64,000 nucleotides of DNA from Algibacter pacificus (GCF_008033385.1 NZ_VOGY01000003.1:186001-250000), one strand, 5' to 3'; shown: positions 1 through 8,847, counted from the first letter of the stretch. A program made the numbers and translations. The notes: generated by a model from the letters alone, not told the origin.

Positions 1-1
1 C

Positions 2-865
2 AACGATTTAATGTCTGTGCAACAAGTAAAAGCACAAGCTTTACGGGCTAAGGCCCGTGGAAGTTCTCGTGTTTGTATGGGGGCTGCATGGCGAAATGTA
101 AAAGATGGTGTAGAATTTGATGCCGTTTTAGAAATGGTACGCACCATTAATAAGCTCGATATGGAGGTTTGCTGTACTTTAGGTATGATTACCGAAAACC
201 AAGCACAACGTTTAGCAGAGGCTGGTTTATATGCGTATAACCATAATTTGGATGCTTCGGAAGCGTATTATAAAAAAATTATTTCTACACGTGGTTACCA
301 AGATCGATTGGATACTATTGCTAATGTACGTAAAACTAATGTAACGGTTTGTAGTGGTGGTATTATAGGTATGGGTGAAAATATTGAAGATCGTGCCGGT
401 ATGCTAGTTGCGCTTTCTACATTAAATCCACAGCCAGAATCGACACCAATTAATGCGCTTGTTGCTGTTGAAGGCACACCTCTTGAAGATGAGAAACCAG
501 TTTCTATTTGGGACATGATTAGAATGGTAGCAACAACAAGAATTGTTATGCCGAAAACACAGATTCGTTTAAGTGCGGGTAGGACTCAAATGAGTAGGGA
601 AGGGCAGGCGATGTGCTTTTTTGCTGGTGCGAATTCTGTTTTTGCTGGGGATAAATTATTAACTACTCCAAATCCTGATGTAAATGAGGATATAGAAATG
701 TTTGAATTATTAGGGTTGAATTTGCAAAAACCTTTTACAAAAAAAGACCAGCCACAAACGGTGGAAGCTCAAGCCTCTCAATTTAAATCTTTAGGTGAAA
801 AACCAAAATGGACGCGACCAACTCATAAAATTGAACGGAATGAAAGGGCTAATAAAAAGGGGTAA
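2..865 (+). CDS. bioB: Biotin synthase, 5'-truncated by the window edge
   Basis: Radical-SAM enzyme that inserts sulfur into dethiobiotin, the last step of biotin synthesis. The reading frame is open from base 2, and the roughly 70 residues that would carry the CxxxCxxC [4Fe-4S] cluster motif lie outside the window. What remains matches BioB throughout: [11 protein letters not shown], then [28 protein letters not shown], the PINALV block, and [10 protein letters not shown] near the C-terminus, which carries the Arg that binds the [2Fe-2S] cluster. Cysteines in VCMG, CCTLG and VCSGG correspond to [2Fe-2S] ligands of the family. The C-terminal tail is Lys/Pro-rich. No other biotin genes are visible here. 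AccB at 9 kb, whose biotin comes from this pathway, is in the same window. A strong hairpin follows the stop. Confidence 0.95.
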   Translation, partial: NDLMSVQQVKAQALRAKARGSSRVCMGAAWRNVKDGVEFDAVLEMVRTINKLDMEVCCTLGMITENQAQRLAEAGLYAYNHNLDASEAYYKKIISTRGYQDRLDTIANVRKTNVTVCSGGIIGMGENIEDRAGMLVALSTLNPQPESTPINALVAVEGTPLEDEKPVSIWDMIRMVATTRIVMPKTQIRLSAGRTQMSREGQAMCFFAGANSVFAGDKLLTTPNPDVNEDIEMFELLGLNLQKPFTKKDQPQTVEAQASQFKSLGEKPKWTRPTHKIERNERANKKG

Positions 866-908
866 ATAGCTTAATAAAATCAGTTTTTGGTAGCTTAGCT
901 TTATATAG

Positions 909-953
909 AAAAGTCCGCTAACAACAGTTTAAAACTATGGTTAGCGGACTTTT
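909..953. terminator. Bidirectional intrinsic terminator between bioB and gpsA
   Basis: A perfect 14-bp inverted repeat (909-922 and 940-953) with a 17-base loop. The stem begins with four A and ends with four T, so it can end transcripts from either side. It lies between the convergent bioB and gpsA genes and abuts the start of a dispersed repeat. Confidence 0.8.
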
Positions 954-1114
954 GCGTTAGGGATTGATGCGGCATCCTTTTTTATACTTAGTCTTTAAAT
1001 TTTTTAACAAAAATAACCTTTGTTTTAAAGCTAGTTCTTTTGGGTATCGAAATACCTTTTCTATAAAAAAGATATAGCGGAAAGCCCGACCCTTTTTTGG
1101 GGAACGCCCAAATT
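954..1114 (+). repeat. Dispersed intergenic repeat, copy A
   Basis: It begins with GCGTTAGGGATTGATGCGGC followed by ATCC and a T run, and ends with an A run, GATATAGCGGAAAGCCCGAC and GAACGCCCAAATT. The same two ends recur at 16056-16217 (inverted), 17500-17582 and, in a variant form, 38074-38198 (inverted). The centre differs in each copy; here it holds a weak CTTTAAA/TTTAAAG inverted repeat. I see no coding potential. The function is unknown; a REP-like mobile or transcribed structure is possible. Confidence 0.75.
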
Positions 1115-1120
1115 GGTATT

Positions 1121-2122
1121 TTAATCTAACTTATCGGTTAATTTTTTAAATACTTTTTTAGGGTTTTTATTTTCGTATAGTATTTCGTAAACGGCATTTA
1201 TTATGGGTAATTGCGTTTTTTTAGTGTTTTTGGAGTTTAGTAAATGTGCCGATTTTGTGGCGTAATAGCCTTCGGCCACCATGCTCATTTCCATTTGTGC
1301 CGATTTTACGGTGTAGCCCTTGCCAATCATGTTTCCAAACATGCGGTTTCGGGAAAATACGGAGTAGCCGGTTACTAGCAAATCGCCTAAATAAGCCGAG
1401 TTATTGATGTTGCGTTTCATTTTATGCATTTTTTTAATGAAACGTTTCATTTCGCGAATGGAATTACTCATTAGTACACTTTGGAAATTATCGCCATATC
1501 CCAAACCATGCGCTATTCCGGCTGCTATGGCGTAAATATTTTTAAGCATTACAGCGTATTCTATACCAATAATATCGTCGCTAGTAGTTGTTTTTATATA
1601 ATCGGATGATAAATTATTAGCAATATGTTTAGCTTTTACTTGGTTGGAACAGGAAATGGTTAAGTATGAAAGGCGCTCTAAAGCTACTTCCTCGGCGTGG
1701 CATGGGCCTGCAATTATTGCGATATTATCGTAGGGTACTTTGTAGGTATCGTGAAAATGCTGGCCAACTAATAATCCAGTTTCGGGCATAATGCCTTTTA
1801 CGGCAGAAACTATGGTTTTGTTTTCTATGTTAATATTAAGTTTTTCTAGTTCGCTGTGTATAAAGGCGGAGGGAATTACAAAAATGAGAACATCGGCATA
1901 TTCTGCCATTTCGTTGATGTCGTTACTTAGTTTAAGTTGGTCTAAGCGAAACTCTACCGAACTTAAATAATTAGGGTTATGTTGTTCGCGTATTAAATGC
2001 TCTTTTGTGTAAACACTGCGCATATACCAGCCTATTTCGTCAAGATTTTCGCTAAGCATTTTTACAATGGCTGTAGCCCAACTTCCTGCGCCAAAAACCG
2101 CATATTTTAAAGGTTTATCCAT
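1121..2122 (-). CDS. gpsA: NAD(P)H-dependent glycerol-3-phosphate dehydrogenase
   Basis: Reduces dihydroxyacetone phosphate to sn-glycerol-3-phosphate, the backbone for phospholipid synthesis, in the cytoplasm. The 333 residues match the family length. The N-terminal Rossmann motif is GAGSWATA (about residues 11-18). VIPSAF follows, then AGPCHAEE, and the catalytic lysine lies in EYAVMLKNIYAIAAG. The substrate-binding region has GDLLVTG and SRNRMFG, all in the expected order. The gene stands alone on the minus strand, with a TATTTTTG box about 24 bases upstream of the ATG. The nearest downstream element is the copy-A repeat. Identity is secure. The cofactor preference (NADH or NADPH) is not visible. 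Confidence 0.96.
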   Translation of the reverse strand: MDKPLKYAVFGAGSWATAIVKMLSENLDEIGWYMRSVYTKEHLIREQHNPNYLSSVEFRLDQLKLSNDINEMAEYADVLIFVIPSAFIHSELEKLNINIENKTIVSAVKGIMPETGLLVGQHFHDTYKVPYDNIAIIAGPCHAEEVALERLSYLTISCSNQVKAKHIANNLSSDYIKTTTSDDIIGIEYAVMLKNIYAIAAGIAHGLGYGDNFQSVLMSNSIREMKRFIKKMHKMKRNINNSAYLGDLLVTGYSVFSRNRMFGNMIGKGYTVKSAQMEMSMVAEGYYATKSAHLLNSKNTKKTQLPIINAVYEILYENKNPKKVFKKLTDKLD

Positions 2123-2145
2123 GAGGTTGATTCGATTTATGGGGT

Positions 2146-2153
2146 CAAAAATA
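2146..2153 (-). promoter_or_regulatory. Putative -7 box of gpsA
   Basis: On the minus strand this reads TATTTTTG, matching the Bacteroidota -7 consensus TAnnTTTG, 23 bases upstream of the gpsA ATG. No clear TTG -33 element is seen at the usual distance. Confidence 0.4.
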
Positions 2154-2296
2154 CGGAAAATTTTAATCTTAGATAGAAGGATAAACTAGAATGAAAATTT
2201 TTTTTGGCACGCGTTTTGGAATGTATTTTATAGAAACACTAAAAATGATTGTTTTACCATTGAAAACATGAGACATTTTTACTAAAACATAATGAT

Positions 2297-3241
2297 ATGA
2301 AAACTATAAAATTACTTTCGAGCTTTGCGCTACTTGCAACACTTTTTACGTCTTGTTATACTGAAGTTATTGTGGACGATTATATCGATGAACCTACAAT
2401 ATCGGTAAATCAATTGCTTAATGCTTACGAATTATGGTATGTGGATATTAATGCAACTAAAGGTTATGGAGAAACCCCATTTTTGCAAAAAGCCTTTACT
2501 ATTTCGTTTATAAATGGTGTGATGTATGCAAATAATAACATTGTTGGTATTGGTGATACCGGCAATGGTTACGGTATTGATGTGGCTAGTTATGATGCAT
2601 ATGATATGATTTTGGATGTAACCCATGATGTAGATGGTTTTGAAACTTTTGATGTTTATAGAATTGATAACAATACCATTGAATTGTACAACCCGAATAA
2701 TGATACCTCGTACTTTTTAGATGGGTACCAACGTAATAATTTTGATTACGATTTTGTATTTTATGATAATATTCATTATTTCTTGCAAGAGTATAATGCT
2801 TGGGAAAAAGTATATACTAGTAATTATGGTGCTATAAACGAGTTTGATAATGAAAACTATTTACAGTTTTTAGCTGGTGGAAACGATTCGGAATTTAAAA
2901 GTTCTCAAGATGATACTGGTAAAAATGTAAACCATTTATATTGGGATTATACTGGGCTTTACGGTGTGGGCAATGTTACTAACGATATGTATTTGAAGAT
3001 CTTAACTTTAGATTACGATTATTTTGAAAATGAACAATTTGAACTAAGTGTAATTAACGATGGTAAAATAGAATTGTATCACGCAGCATCTGGAACCGTA
3101 TATCAATTTGAAGGGCGTGGCTATATTCAATATTTAAAAGAAGATAATTCTAAAGGTGAAACAACCAATATAGAAGTTGATAAAATGCGAAAGTTTAAAA
3201 GCGAACGTGTTGAGAACCCAAGAGAAAGTAAAAGAAGCTAA
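2297..3241 (+). CDS. Hypothetical lipoprotein next to nadD
   Basis: I do not recognise an enzymatic function. The 314-residue protein begins with a lipoprotein signal peptide: basic MKTIK, a hydrophobic stretch, and a lipobox LFTSC with the lipidated Cys at about residue 20. It is therefore likely exported and membrane-anchored, facing the periplasm or surface. The body is rich in Tyr, Asp and Asn, with repeated acidic/aromatic strands (for example VASYDAYDM and WDYTGLYG), suggesting a beta-rich fold. The C-terminus is basic and charged. It is convergent with nadD. Homologues in flavobacteria have at times been labelled a nicotinate-nucleotide adenylyltransferase, but it has no HxGH nucleotidyltransferase motif, so I reject that name. 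Confidence 0.75.
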   Translation: MKTIKLLSSFALLATLFTSCYTEVIVDDYIDEPTISVNQLLNAYELWYVDINATKGYGETPFLQKAFTISFINGVMYANNNIVGIGDTGNGYGIDVASYDAYDMILDVTHDVDGFETFDVYRIDNNTIELYNPNNDTSYFLDGYQRNNFDYDFVFYDNIHYFLQEYNAWEKVYTSNYGAINEFDNENYLQFLAGGNDSEFKSSQDDTGKNVNHLYWDYTGLYGVGNVTNDMYLKILTLDYDYFENEQFELSVINDGKIELYHAASGTVYQFEGRGYIQYLKEDNSKGETTNIEVDKMRKFKSERVENPRESKRS

Positions 3242-3340
3242 TAAGTTTATGCTTACAGATCCTGATAAAATGTATTTAGGATAAGTATTACGTTTTCTTG
3301 TTTTAGATTAAAATTAGCTACAAAGGTTTTGTTATAAGCA

Positions 3341-3371
3341 AAAAAGCCAACTGTTTCAGGTTGGCTTTTTT
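3341..3371. terminator. Bidirectional terminator between the lipoprotein gene and nadD
   Basis: An 11-bp inverted repeat (AAAAAGCCAAC at 3341-3351 with its complement at 3360-3370) and an 8-base loop, flanked by A and T runs. It sits between two convergent genes and can serve both. Confidence 0.8.
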
Positions 3372-3378
3372 TATTTTA

Positions 3379-3960
3379 TTAGCGGTAAAAATTCATTTTA
3401 TCTATATAGTCCCAAACGTTTTCTGGTAACATGGGTTTTACATTTTTTCCTGTTTTTATACAGTTTCTAATAAATGTGGATGATAATTCCATGATTGGAG
3501 CGTTAATCACATGAATTTTTGGGTGACCAGTAAAAGGCGTGTCTTCTACTTTGTTTTTTGAAAGACGTGGGTACACATAAATTTCATGGTTTTCTAGAAT
3601 AACATCGCTGTTTTTCCATTTATGGAAGTGATTTAAATTATCCTCCCCCATAATTAATGAAAACTCATGATTTGGATGTTTTTCTTGAATATGGACAAGG
3701 GTGTTTATGGTGTAGCTTGGTTGAGGTAAATTAAATTCAATATTACTTACGCTAAGCTTGTCGTAATCTTTAGTAGCTAGGTATACAAGCTCTAGTCGTT
3801 GGTAATTATCGAGTAAAGATGTCTTTTTTTTAAATGGATTGTGTGGCGTAACTACAAACCAAACTTGATCTAAATCGCTATGTTCTGCCATGTGGTTTGC
3901 AATAACCAAATGGCCAACATGCACTGGGTTAAAGGACCCAAAATACAATCCAATTTTCAT
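3379..3960 (-). CDS. nadD: Nicotinate-nucleotide adenylyltransferase
   Basis: Transfers AMP from ATP to nicotinate mononucleotide, giving deamido-NAD on the way to NAD+. The 193 residues fit the family. The N-terminus carries the nucleotidyltransferase signature GSFNPVHVGH (residues 8-17), and ELSSTFIR near residue 158 is the usual SxTxIR ATP-binding motif. FVVTPHNPFK matches the conserved substrate loop. It is the last gene of the yicC-gmk-nadD run, 12 bases after gmk, and a terminator follows. Start at ATG 3960, where the fold begins at once. Confidence 0.96.
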   Translation of the reverse strand: MKIGLYFGSFNPVHVGHLVIANHMAEHSDLDQVWFVVTPHNPFKKKTSLLDNYQRLELVYLATKDYDKLSVSNIEFNLPQPSYTINTLVHIQEKHPNHEFSLIMGEDNLNHFHKWKNSDVILENHEIYVYPRLSKNKVEDTPFTGHPKIHVINAPIMELSSTFIRNCIKTGKNVKPMLPENVWDYIDKMNFYR

Positions 3961-3972
3961 TGATAGTTTGTT

Positions 3973-4560
3973 TTAAGAATTTACAAAGTTACTTACTAAA
4001 GTTTCTGCTTCTTCTAGGGCATGTTCTAAAGTATCATTGACTACAATAACATCAAAAAGGGGAGCTGTAGCTAGCTCGGCAGATGCTTTTGCTACACGCA
4101 TATTTATTTTGTCTTCACTTTCTGTTTTACGTTTTTTAAGTCTAATTTTAAGGGCGTCTATGCTTGGTGGCTTAACAAAAATAGCGAGGGTTTCATCGGG
4201 GAATTTGCGTTTAATTCGTAATCCTCCAGAAACATCAATATCAAAAATTACATTTTTACCTTTGGCCCAAATGCGTTCTACTTCAGTTTTTAAAGTTCCG
4301 TAGAAATTATCACGATAGACTTCTTCCCATTCTAAAAACTCATCGTTTTTAATTTTAGATTTAAAATCGCTAGCGGAAAGAAAATAGTAATCGGTGCCAT
4401 CAATTTCGTTACCGCGACTTTCTCTGGACGTTGCCGAAATAGAAAATTCTAAGTTTAATTTATCTAGACCCAATAAGTGCCTTACTATGGTTGTTTTTCC
4501 AGATCCCGAAGGTGCAGAAAACACAATAAGTTTCCCTTGTTTTTTGTTTGTTGCTGCCAT
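3973..4560 (-). CDS. gmk: Guanylate kinase
   Basis: Phosphorylates GMP to GDP with ATP, needed for GTP, dGTP and (p)ppGpp pools. The 195-residue protein has the P-loop APSGSGKTT (about residues 16-24), the GMP-binding segment SATSRESRGNEIDGTDYYF, the EWEEVYRDNFYGT motif, and DIDVSGG, the conserved region that contacts Mg-ATP. FVKPPSIDAL and VVNDTLEHA complete the family pattern. It lies between yicC and nadD with short gaps (16 and 12 bases) on the same strand, so the three are very likely one transcript. The yicC-gmk order is widely conserved in bacteria. Confidence 0.97.
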   Translation of the reverse strand: MAATNKKQGKLIVFSAPSGSGKTTIVRHLLGLDKLNLEFSISATSRESRGNEIDGTDYYFLSASDFKSKIKNDEFLEWEEVYRDNFYGTLKTEVERIWAKGKNVIFDIDVSGGLRIKRKFPDETLAIFVKPPSIDALKIRLKKRKTESEDKINMRVAKASAELATAPLFDVIVVNDTLEHALEEAETLVSNFVNS

Positions 4561-4576
4561 AACGAATGATAGTTTT

Positions 4577-5434
4577 TTAAAGTACGTTTAATAATTGTTC
4601 CTTAATTTTTTCTAATTCATCTTTCATTTGCACGACTAATTGTTGCATAGGCGCATAATTACTTTTAGAACCAATGGTATTTATTTCTCGTCCCATTTCT
4701 TGACTAATAAAACCTAATTTTTTACCGTTAGATTCTTCCGAATTTATCGATTCAATAAAATAATTTAGGTGGTTTTTTAGTCTTACCTTTTCTTCAGTAA
4801 TATCAAATTTTTCAATGTAATATACTAATTCTTGTTCAAAACGATTTTCATCGTATTTTTCTTTAAGTTCGGCAACACCTTTGTGTAAACGTTCGCGAAC
4901 ACCTTCAACACGTTCTGGATCCATTTGGATAACCTGTTCTAAAATGCTATCAATAGAATTTACGCGATTAATAAAGTCTTGTTCCAGTACTTTACCTTCG
5001 TTTAATCTATAGCTATTTAAATCGGCAACTGCGGTATTAATTTCGTTGGTAATGGTGGCCCATTCGTTTTCGTCAATTTCTTCGCGAACGGTGTTTAGTG
5101 CATCGGGAAATTTAACAGCCATTTTTAATAATTCCAATTCGTTTCCATCAACAACATGGCGTAACTGCTCCATATATTGTTTAACAACTGGCGTGTTAAT
5201 TTGTGTAGATGTATCTTCTGCAGTAGCTTCAATGTAAATAGAAAAATCTACTTTACCACGCACCAGTTTATCGGCTAGAAGTTTTCTAATAGAAAGTTCT
5301 TTTTCTCTATAAATAGCAGGCATTCTCGCGTTTAAATCTAAACTTTTACTATTTAAAGATTTTAGTTCAATTGTTATTTTTTTCGTAGGTAATTGTAATA
5401 CAGATTTTCCGTAACCTGTCATTGAATAAATCAT
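4577..5434 (-). CDS. yicC: YicC-family endoribonuclease
   Basis: The 285-residue protein starts with MIYSMTGYG, the hallmark N-terminus of the YicC family, and ends with the conserved DUF1732 region (KKLGFISQEMGREINTIGSK, then MKDELEKIKEQLLNVL). E. coli YicC is an RNase acting on RNAs such as the small RNA RyhB; activity here is inferred from the family. It is the first gene of the yicC-gmk-nadD operon. The start at 5434 is preceded, four bases away, by TATAATTTG, so the mRNA may begin at or very near the start codon. Confidence 0.93.
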   Translation of the reverse strand: MIYSMTGYGKSVLQLPTKKITIELKSLNSKSLDLNARMPAIYREKELSIRKLLADKLVRGKVDFSIYIEATAEDTSTQINTPVVKQYMEQLRHVVDGNELELLKMAVKFPDALNTVREEIDENEWATITNEINTAVADLNSYRLNEGKVLEQDFINRVNSIDSILEQVIQMDPERVEGVRERLHKGVAELKEKYDENRFEQELVYYIEKFDITEEKVRLKNHLNYFIESINSEESNGKKLGFISQEMGREINTIGSKSNYAPMQQLVVQMKDELEKIKEQLLNVL

Positions 5435-5438
5435 AGAC

Positions 5439-5447
5439 CAAATTATA
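5439..5447 (-). promoter_or_regulatory. Putative -7 box of yicC, four bases from the ATG
   Basis: On the minus strand this is TATAATTTG, one base longer than the TAnnTTTG consensus, followed by four bases and the ATG. The spacing predicts a leaderless or nearly leaderless transcript. Confidence 0.4.
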
Positions 5448-5593
5448 TAAGTTGCGCAAAGGTAATTAAAACCAAATGGATAGAAAACCGTTTTTTAAAA
5501 TGTTAAATTGAATTCTTTTAATATAATCTTGGCGAATTATTGAATTTATTATCAATATTTTTACCGTTCTTAAATAATATAAAACCAACTTTA

Positions 5594-6706
5594 ATGAAAT
5601 TTAACATAGGTTCTTTTTTAACGCTATTAACTGTTGCTGTTTTTTTTGGGTGTAAAGAGAAAGCTAATGAAACAATTGAGGTTTCGGCCAAGACCGAAGC
5701 TATAATTGCCAAAAAAGCTGCAAAGGATAGTCTAATAAATAATCCGCCAAAAGGTATGGTTTGGATTCCTGGAGGGGCTTTTTTACAAGGAGCTGTTCCA
5801 CAAGATCAAATAGCTATGGACCACGAAAAACCACAGCACCCTGTATCGGTGGATGGATTTTTTATGGATATTACAGAAGTAACGAATGCTAAGTTTGCCG
5901 AGTTTGTAAACGCTACAGGTTATGTTACAATAGCGGAACGTGAAATTGATTGGGAAGAGATGAAAAAACAACTTCCGGAAGGCACACCAAAACCACACGA
6001 TTCTATTTTGCAACCAGGCTCTTTAATGTTTAAGAAAACAAAAGCTTCCGTTCCTAATTTATATGATTTTTCGCAGTGGTGGCGTTGGTCTATTGGAACA
6101 AATTGGAAACATCCAAGTGGACCAGATAGTAGCATTAACGGAAAAGATAACCATCCAGTAGTTCATGTGTGTTATGAAGATGCGCAAGCTTACTGTGCGT
6201 GGGCTGGTCGACGGTTACCTACCGAAGCTGAATGGGAATTTGCAGCAAGAGGAAACCAAGAAAATACAACTTATTTTTGGGGTGATGATCGTTCGGTATT
6301 ATCAAAACAAGCGAATAGTTGGGAAGGAGAGTTTCCTGTGAACAATACTTTAGAAGATGGGTTTGAGCGTACGGCCCCTGTAAAATCATATCCGTCAAAT
6401 AATTTTGGTTTATACGATATGGCTGGAAATGTTTGGGAGATGACTAGTGACTGGTATAATTTGAATTATTATCATGAACTAGCGGCAGCAAATACTACGG
6501 CTGTAAACCCTCAAGGAGCAGATAAAGCTTATAATCCTAATAATCCTTATATACAAGAAAAAGTAATTAAGGGAGGTTCGTTTTTATGCAGCGATTCGTA
6601 TTGTGCAAGTTATAGAATATCATCGCGTATGGGAACTAGTTTAGATTCTTCGGCGGAGCATGTTGGCTTTAGAACGGTAGCTACTGTCGATATGTTAGGG
6701 AAGTAA
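5594..6706 (+). CDS. Formylglycine-generating-enzyme-like (SUMF1 family) lipoprotein
   Basis: FGE-sulfatase fold of about 370 residues behind a lipoprotein signal (MKFNIGSF, hydrophobic run, lipobox VFFGC at about residue 20). Start taken at ATG 5594 because the signal peptide begins there; an upstream in-frame ATG at 5540 would bury it. Family landmarks are MVWIPGGAFLQG, ITEVTNAKFAEFV, HPVVHVCYEDAQAYCAW, RLPTEAEWEFAARG, AGNVWEMTSDW and VIKGGSFLC. The segment CSDSYC (Cys about 332 and 337) keeps both cysteines that are catalytic in true FGE, spaced as in the human enzyme, unlike gliding proteins GldJ/GldK that use the same fold. It may therefore convert a sulfatase Cys or Ser to formylglycine, or modify another exported protein. 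No sulfatase is in the window. Upstream yicC is divergent, and Lrp is convergent downstream. Confidence 0.85.
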   Translation: MKFNIGSFLTLLTVAVFFGCKEKANETIEVSAKTEAIIAKKAAKDSLINNPPKGMVWIPGGAFLQGAVPQDQIAMDHEKPQHPVSVDGFFMDITEVTNAKFAEFVNATGYVTIAEREIDWEEMKKQLPEGTPKPHDSILQPGSLMFKKTKASVPNLYDFSQWWRWSIGTNWKHPSGPDSSINGKDNHPVVHVCYEDAQAYCAWAGRRLPTEAEWEFAARGNQENTTYFWGDDRSVLSKQANSWEGEFPVNNTLEDGFERTAPVKSYPSNNFGLYDMAGNVWEMTSDWYNLNYYHELAAANTTAVNPQGADKAYNPNNPYIQEKVIKGGSFLCSDSYCASYRISSRMGTSLDSSAEHVGFRTVATVDMLGK

Positions 6707-6722
6707 TACTAGATTAATAAAA

Positions 6723-6759
6723 AAATCATAAATAAATATATGTTATTTATTTATGATTT
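6723..6759. terminator. AT-rich hairpin between convergent FGE-like and Lrp genes
   Basis: A 15-bp inverted repeat made almost only of A and T (arms 6723-6737 and 6745-6759) with a 7-base loop, preceded by A and followed by T residues. The weak pairing makes terminator strength uncertain, but its place between two converging genes fits. Confidence 0.55.
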
Positions 6760-6789
6760 CTTTATTAGAATAAAATATTATAGTTTTAT

Positions 6790-7257
6790 TTAAATAGAAA
6801 TTTGTCTATCTATTTGTTGGTCTAAAGAAATAAAAGTTTCTGTACGGGACACACCAGAAATGGTTTGTATCTCATTATTAAGTAAGTGCATTAAATGCGC
6901 ATTATCTTTACATAGAATTTTAATTAATACATTCCAGTTGCCTGTTGTATAATGACATTCTAAAACTTCGGGCACTTTTTTTAATTGTTTTATAGCTTCT
7001 GGATTTTGGATGGCTTTATCCAAATAGACTCCTATAAAAGCAACGGTTTCATATCCTAGCATTTTTGGGTTTATTACAAATTTTGATCCTGAGATAATTC
7101 CCGATTTTTCCAGTTTTCGTAAACGTTGGTGGATAGCGGCTCCAGAAATATCTACGTTTCTTGCAATTTCCAAAATAGGAATTCTAGCGTCTTCCATTAA
7201 TGTTCTAAGTATTTTTTTATCAATACCGTCAATGCTTATTTTAGTTTTTGGTTTCAT
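6790..7257 (-). CDS. Lrp/AsnC-family transcriptional regulator
   Basis: A 155-residue DNA-binding protein. Residues about 10-60 form the winged helix-turn-helix (IDKKILRTLMEDARIPILEI, then ISGAAIHQRLRKLEKSGII), and residues about 70-145 form the RAM effector-binding domain (YETVAFIGVYLDK, VLECHYTTGNWNVLIKILC, ISGVSRTETFISL). Members sense amino acids or related metabolites and form dimers or octamers; the ligand here is unknown. It is transcribed alone, convergent with the FGE-like gene. The upstream gap to accC's terminator is about 130 bases, with no obvious self-operator that I could identify. Confidence 0.93.
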   Translation of the reverse strand: MKPKTKISIDGIDKKILRTLMEDARIPILEIARNVDISGAAIHQRLRKLEKSGIISGSKFVINPKMLGYETVAFIGVYLDKAIQNPEAIKQLKKVPEVLECHYTTGNWNVLIKILCKDNAHLMHLLNNEIQTISGVSRTETFISLDQQIDRQISI

Positions 7258-7382
7258 TAGTTTTATTTCGGTTTAAAAGGTAAAAATACTAATTTAGTTT
7301 TAAAAATAAGTAATTTATGTGTTTTTGGTTACAATGGGCTAGAATTTAATTGTTATTTCATATTTGAATAAATAACGATATA

Positions 7383-7420
7383 AAAAAAAACTCCGAAAAT
7401 ACATTTCGGAGTTTTTTTTT
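7383..7420 (-). terminator. Terminator of the fabH-accB-accC run
   Basis: The stem CTCCGAAA (7391-7398) pairs with TTTCGGAG (7404-7411) across a 5-base loop and is extended by A/T runs. It lies directly downstream of the accC stop on the minus strand. Confidence 0.85.
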
Positions 7421-7423
7421 AAT

Positions 7424-8776
7424 TTATTCTTCAATTTGTTTATCTATAACAAAATCTTCCATAAATTTTGTGGTATAATTACCAGATAAATAATCTGGGT
7501 TATCCATTAGTTGTCTATGGAACGGGATAGTTGTTTTAATACCTTCAATAACAAATTCGTCTAATGCACGTTTCATTTTACTAATGGCTTCCTCTCTAGT
7601 TTGAGCTGTTGTAATTAACTTAGCGATCATAGAATCGTAGTTTGGAGGAATGGCATAACCAGCATAAACGTGAGTATCTAAACGCACCCCATGACCACCT
7701 GGAGCATGTAAAGTTGTAATGACACCTGGCGAAGGTCTAAAGCCATTAAAAGGGTCTTCTGCGTTAATCCGACATTCTATAGAGTGTAATTTAGGTATGT
7801 AGTTTTTACCAGAAATTGGTATACCTGCTGCTACTAAAATTTGTTCTCGTATTAAATCGAAATCGATTACTTGCTCTGTAATAGGGTGTTCTACTTGTAT
7901 GCGGGTGTTCATTTCCATAAAGTAGAAGTTACGGTCTTTGTCAACCAAGAATTCAATGGTTCCTGCTCCTTCGTATTTAATGAATTCGGCAGCTCTTACT
8001 GCAGCCTCTCCCATTTTTTTACGTAATGCGGTTGTCATAAAAGGCGATGGTACCTCTTCTGTTAGTTTTTGGTGACGTCGTTGTATAGAACAATCTCTTT
8101 CAGATAGATGGCAAGCTTTACCATTTGAATCTCCAACAATTTGGATTTCAATATGGCGTGGTTCAACGATAAGTTTTTCCATGTACATATCATCGTTTCC
8201 AAAGGCTGCTTTAGATTCTTGTCTAGCAGAATCCCAGGCATCTTTTAAATCTTCCGGTTTAAAAACACCTCGCATACCTTTACCGCCACCTCCAGCAGAG
8301 GCTTTAAGCATTACAGGGTATCCTGTTTCTTCGGCAATACGCTTACAATCTTCAAAGGTTTCAATAACACCATCACTTCCTGGTACACAAGGTACACCGG
8401 CCGCTTTCATGGTTTCTTTGGCGTTTGCTTTGTCTCCCATTCTATCGATCATCTCTGGTGATGCACCGATAAATTTAATACCGTGTTCTTCACATATTTT
8501 AGAAAACTTTGCGTTTTCTGATAAGAAACCGTATCCTGGGTGTATGGCATCTGCATTTGTAATTTCTGCTGCAGATATAATATTAGACATTTTTAGGTAA
8601 GATTCGCTACTTGATGGCGGGCCAATGCACACGGCTTCATCAGCAAATTTTACATGCAAACTCTCAGCATCAGCAGTAGAGTAAACAGCTACTGTTTTTA
8701 TGCCCATTTCTTTACAGGTTCTAATAACACGTAGCGCTATTTCACCTCTATTTGCTATTAATATTTTTTTAAACAT
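7424..8776 (-). CDS. accC: Acetyl-CoA carboxylase, biotin carboxylase subunit
   Basis: ATP-grasp enzyme that carboxylates biotin on AccB, the first half-reaction of malonyl-CoA formation. The 450 residues match AccC. Visible motifs are [19 protein letters not shown] at the N-terminus, [13 protein letters not shown], the glycine-rich ATP loop [13 protein letters not shown] (about residue 160), [12 protein letters not shown], and the metal/catalytic block [11 protein letters not shown] (about residue 290). It lies downstream of accB on the same strand with a 93-base gap that contains a 7-mer tandem repeat, and a terminator follows. The carboxyltransferase subunits accA and accD are not in the window. 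Confidence 0.97.
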   Translation of the reverse strand: MFKKILIANRGEIALRVIRTCKEMGIKTVAVYSTADAESLHVKFADEAVCIGPPSSSESYLKMSNIISAAEITNADAIHPGYGFLSENAKFSKICEEHGIKFIGASPEMIDRMGDKANAKETMKAAGVPCVPGSDGVIETFEDCKRIAEETGYPVMLKASAGGGGKGMRGVFKPEDLKDAWDSARQESKAAFGNDDMYMEKLIVEPRHIEIQIVGDSNGKACHLSERDCSIQRRHQKLTEEVPSPFMTTALRKKMGEAAVRAAEFIKYEGAGTIEFLVDKDRNFYFMEMNTRIQVEHPITEQVIDFDLIREQILVAAGIPISGKNYIPKLHSIECRINAEDPFNGFRPSPGVITTLHAPGGHGVRLDTHVYAGYAIPPNYDSMIAKLITTAQTREEAISKMKRALDEFVIEGIKTTIPFHRQLMDNPDYLSGNYTTKFMEDFVIDKQIEE

Positions 8777-8847
8777 ATCTTTCTTTATGAGTTTAAGAGT
8801 TTATGGTTTATTAGAGTATAAGTTTAGTATGTTGAGCTAAACTATAG

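Noticed and set aside
2297-3241. Second nicotinate-nucleotide adenylyltransferase
   Set aside because: It is a lipoprotein with no nucleotidyltransferase motifs; the real nadD is the neighbour.
5594-6706. GldJ or GldK gliding lipoprotein
   Set aside because: Same fold and lipoprotein signal, but both catalytic cysteines of true FGE are present and no gld neighbours are seen.
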